A stretch of DNA of 61,282 bases from QAMH01 sp964435565. GTDB taxonomy: Bacteria; Actinomycetota; Coriobacteriia; Coriobacteriales; QAMH01. This document shows, piece by piece, positions 58,891 through 61,282 of the stretch. The stretch lies in the NCBI GenBank assembly GCA_964435565.1, contig CAYSZR010000004.1, forward strand, positions 1-61,282, given 5' to 3'. The first letter of the stretch is position 1. The number at the start of each line of letters is the position of its first letter. Both the position numbers and the translations under genes were made by a program. Under the pieces are notes generated by a model that saw nothing but the letters and a program-made list of their open reading frames with translations, was not told the origin of the DNA and searched no databases.

Positions 58891-59625
58891 ATGATTCTCG
58901 TCCCGGCGATCGACATTCTGGATGGCCGCGCGGTACGTCTGAAGAAAGGCGATTATGCGCAGGTCACGGTATATAACGATGACGCCGTTGCGCAAGCGCA
59001 CGCCTTCGAGGCCGCCGGTGCCGAACGCATTCATATCGTTGACTTGGACGGAGCGCGCGATGGTGCGCCTACCAATATCGAGGTCATTTCCCGCATAGCG
59101 CGCGAAACGAATGTCGAAATCGAGGTCGGTGGTGGCATTCGCACGATGGAGACACTTGAGCGCTATCTTGCTGCCGGGGCGACGCGCCTGGTGCTGGGCA
59201 GCGCGCTCGTGCGCGATCCGGCATTTTGCGAACAGGCGGTTACCGCACATGCCGACAATATCGTTGCAGGAATCGATGCGAACGGTGGCATAGTCGCCAT
59301 CGAGGGGTGGCGAGAGGGCTCGGGCGTCAAGGCAGAAGAGCTTGTGGCAGAGCTCAAGGACCGCGGCATTCACGAACTCGTCTATACCGATATCGCGCGC
59401 GATGGCATGCAGACGGGCATCGACGCAGGCGCATATGAAAAGATTGCGCAGGCGGCTGGTTTTGCGGTCACGGCATCTGGTGGTGTGGCGACGCTTGACG
59501 ACATTCGTTCTTTGGGGGCTTTGCCCGCGGGGTGTATAGACGGCATCATAACCGGACGTGCAATCTACGAAGGCGCGTTCACGGTCGAGGCGGGTATCGC
59601 CTTGTGTAAGGAGCTCTCATGCTGA
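58891..59625 (+). CDS. hisA: Phosphoribosylformimino-5-aminoimidazole carboxamide ribotide isomerase
   Basis: This 244-residue TIM-barrel isomerase has VPAIDILDGRAVRLKKGDY with the catalytic Asp8, EVGGGIRTMETLERYL, GIDANGGIVAIEGW with the second Asp, and ASGGVATLDDI. AAGGAG lies before the ATG at 58891. Its stop overlaps the hisF start by 7 bp, coupling the two barrels. Confidence 0.97.
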   Translation: MILVPAIDILDGRAVRLKKGDYAQVTVYNDDAVAQAHAFEAAGAERIHIVDLDGARDGAPTNIEVISRIARETNVEIEVGGGIRTMETLERYLAAGATRLVLGSALVRDPAFCEQAVTAHADNIVAGIDANGGIVAIEGWREGSGVKAEELVAELKDRGIHELVYTDIARDGMQTGIDAGAYEKIAQAAGFAVTASGGVATLDDIRSLGALPAGCIDGIITGRAIYEGAFTVEAGIALCKELSC

Positions 59626-60383
59626 CCAAACGCGTGATTCCTTGTTTGGATGTGAAAGACGGCCGCGTGGTCAAAGGCGTGAATTTCGTCGACCTGCGCG
59701 ATGCGGGCGATCCCATCGAGCTTGCCCAGGAATATGATCGCCAAGCTGCCGACGAGGTCATATTCCTCGATATCACGGCGACCCACGAAGGCCGTAAGAC
59801 GACTATCGATATGGCTTCACGCGCAAGCCAGGAACTGCATATTCCATATTGCGTGGGTGGCGGATTCAAGAATATCGCCGATATGCGCACGATGATCGCT
59901 GCCGGCGCTGACAAGGTTTCGCTCAATTCCGCAGCGCTCGCAGACCCCGAGCTTATAACGGCTGGCGCACTTGCATTCGGCAGCCAGGCAGTACTTGTCG
60001 CGATCGATGCCAAACGCGTTGCGGGCGGCGCAGACGCCTGGACCGCGTATGTGCATGGTGGTCGCAAGGACACGGGCATCGACGCGGTCGAATGGGCTCA
60101 AGAAGCAGCGCGTCGTGGAGCAGGCGAGATACTGCTTACGAGCATGGACCGTGATGGTTCGAAAGACGGCTTCGATATCGCGCTCACGCGTGCGGTTGCA
60201 CGTGCGGTTGATATTCCCGTTATCGCAAGCGGGGGTGTGGGCACGCTTGAGGATTTTGCCGAAGGCATACTCGAAGGCGAGGCCGATGCTGTTTTGGCTG
60301 CGAGCGTCTTTCACTTCGGAGAATTCACGGTTCGTCAAGTCAAAGAGTATATGGCCAGCCAGGGAATTCCCGTTAGATTGTAA
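59619..60383 (+). CDS. hisF: Imidazole glycerol phosphate synthase, cyclase subunit
   Basis: This 254-residue TIM-barrel cyclase partners HisH. It has RVIPCLDVKDGRVVKGVNF with catalytic Asp11, VGGGFKNIADMRTMI, VAIDAKRVAGG with the second Asp, and SMDRDGSKDGFDIALTR. It is the last recognised his gene here. hisI and hisE, which normally follow or precede it, are not found in the window. Confidence 0.97.
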   Translation: MLTKRVIPCLDVKDGRVVKGVNFVDLRDAGDPIELAQEYDRQAADEVIFLDITATHEGRKTTIDMASRASQELHIPYCVGGGFKNIADMRTMIAAGADKVSLNSAALADPELITAGALAFGSQAVLVAIDAKRVAGGADAWTAYVHGGRKDTGIDAVEWAQEAARRGAGEILLTSMDRDGSKDGFDIALTRAVARAVDIPVIASGGVGTLEDFAEGILEGEADAVLAASVFHFGEFTVRQVKEYMASQGIPVRL

Positions 60384-60489
60384 TAGCGAAATCTGGAAAA
60401 GCGCTTGCTTATGCTCAGGGCATCGACGACGTGTGTCAACTCGTTTGCCTCGATTATAGAGTAGGATTACAGGCACGACAGGAGGACGT

Positions 60490-61281
60490 ATGACGGTTAT
60501 CGATGCTCATGCGCATATTTACCCGAACAAGATCGCTGCGAAGGCGGTCCAGGCGGTGGGGACTTTCTATGGGATCGGCATGTACGACGGTGGAACTCCC
60601 GACGAGCTGCTTGCGACCAAAGAACAGTGCCCAATCACGCATTTCATCGTGCATTCGGTCGCCACGACTCCACATGCTGTGACCAGCATCAACGACTATA
60701 TCGCCGAACAATGCAGACAGCATGCCGAATTCATCGGCTTTGGCACGATGCATCAGGATTTCGAAGACAAAGAAGCCGAGGTCGAGCGTGCAATTGCTAT
60801 GGGCTTGCATGGTTTTAAACTGCACCCTGACACGCAGCGGGTCGATACCGATGACCCGCGCCTTATGGAGTTCTACGAAATAATCGCCGGGCGCCTGCCC
60901 GTGTGTATCCATACGGGTGATTATCGTCACGATTTTTCCCATCCGCGCAGGCTCGCACATGTGCTCGACGCATTTCCCGATCTGGTGGTTGATGCCGCGC
61001 ATTTTGGTGGATGGTCGATCTATGACATCGGATACGATTATCTGGGTTCGTACGATCGTCTTTTCGTCGATACCTCGAGCGCACAACCGCTCTTGGGCGA
61101 TCGGCATACCGCAGAGATCGTTCGTATGTGGGGGTGCGATCGGGTCATGTTTGGTAGCGACCATCCCATGTGGGGTCCAGCTTCTGAATACGATCACTTC
61201 AGGGCTCTGCCATTTACCGATGACGAATTCGATAGCATGTTATGGCGCAATGCCGAACGATTTGCCGGTGTCAGCGTGTAG
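60490..61281 (+). CDS. Amidohydrolase_2 family metal-dependent hydrolase
   Basis: This 263-residue TIM-barrel hydrolase has the N-terminal metal motif VIDAHAHIYP (D-A-H-x-H), GFKLHPDTQRV, a His in VCIHTGDYRH, VVDAAHFGG and the late metal Asp in FGSDHPMWG. The family covers decarboxylases and hydrolases of small rings and lactones. AGGAGG lies before the ATG, and 106 bp separate it from hisF, so it may be in the same transcript or start its own. The substrate is unknown. The stop codon is within the last few bases of the window. Confidence 0.88.
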   Translation: MTVIDAHAHIYPNKIAAKAVQAVGTFYGIGMYDGGTPDELLATKEQCPITHFIVHSVATTPHAVTSINDYIAEQCRQHAEFIGFGTMHQDFEDKEAEVERAIAMGLHGFKLHPDTQRVDTDDPRLMEFYEIIAGRLPVCIHTGDYRHDFSHPRRLAHVLDAFPDLVVDAAHFGGWSIYDIGYDYLGSYDRLFVDTSSAQPLLGDRHTAEIVRMWGCDRVMFGSDHPMWGPASEYDHFRALPFTDDEFDSMLWRNAERFAGVSV

Positions 61282-61282
61282 C

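Noticed and set aside
1..61282. CRISPR array, prophage or insertion sequence
   Set aside because: No regularly spaced direct repeats, cas genes, integrases, transposases or phage structural genes are seen.

Overview
The window looks like a draft chromosomal segment of an anaerobic actinobacterium of the class Coriobacteriia, most likely Eggerthellaceae-like (inference from gene content; no rRNA or marker search was possible). Pointers are a transhydroxylase/catechol-dehydroxylase-type molybdenum enzyme, two corrinoid/URO-D methyltransferase-type proteins each beside a PucR-type regulator, ferredoxin-fused redox proteins, salvage-type cobalamin genes, a HisZ/short-HisG histidine operon and moderately GC-rich coding DNA with AT-rich regulatory gaps. 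A run of 10 N at 22847-22856 marks a scaffold gap inside a gene.

Layout. 1-11.6 kb is a catabolic/redox block: a pyrogallol-transhydroxylase-like molybdenum enzyme pair plus a small membrane protein, an AEC-family permease, a URO-D family protein divergent from a PucR-type regulator, a ferredoxin-tailed aldo/keto reductase and an LctP-type lactate permease. 11.7-17.1 kb (mostly minus strand) holds two alpha/beta hydrolases, apt, birA, bioY with a probable BirA operator, and azlCD. 17.2-24.5 kb holds an L,D-transpeptidase, a translationally coupled LarC-like/lidless-Hsp70 pair, a large membrane-anchored protein, a multi-cluster ferredoxin and a DUF4190-like protein. 24.6-29.5 kb holds an unusual MetRS-like synthetase, tRNA-Leu(CAA), an XRE membrane regulator, a MoaE-like gene behind an attenuator-like leader, and a cold-shock gene. 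29.5-36 kb is the queuosine set (queH, queA, tgt), a nadE with a degenerate glutaminase domain, and a DeoC/FbaB-type aldolase. 36-42 kb has an OafA-type acyltransferase, a TrpR-like regulator and dnaE. 42.3-45.1 kb is the second PucR/URO-D module. 45.4-48.6 kb has a HAD phosphatase, an aminotransferase, a thiamine-binding protein and thiM. 48.7-51.8 kb is a tight cobalamin assembly operon, followed by a RACo-like ASKHA protein. 53.1-60.4 kb is hisZGDCBHAF, followed by an amidohydrolase.

Functional links (inference). MoaE-like activity would feed the molybdenum enzyme. Cobalamin nucleotide-loop assembly and the RACo-like protein fit the use of corrinoid-dependent methyltransferases such as the URO-D proteins. 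BioY and BirA form a biotin uptake/regulation pair. ThiM and the thiamine-binding protein form a thiamine salvage pair.

The least-explained signals are a family of short GTAG-centred palindromic repeats lying next to stop codons across the window, the LarC-like/short Hsp70 pair, the moaE leader with mutually exclusive helices, the NadE without a glutaminase triad, and the MetRS with a changed KMSKS loop.
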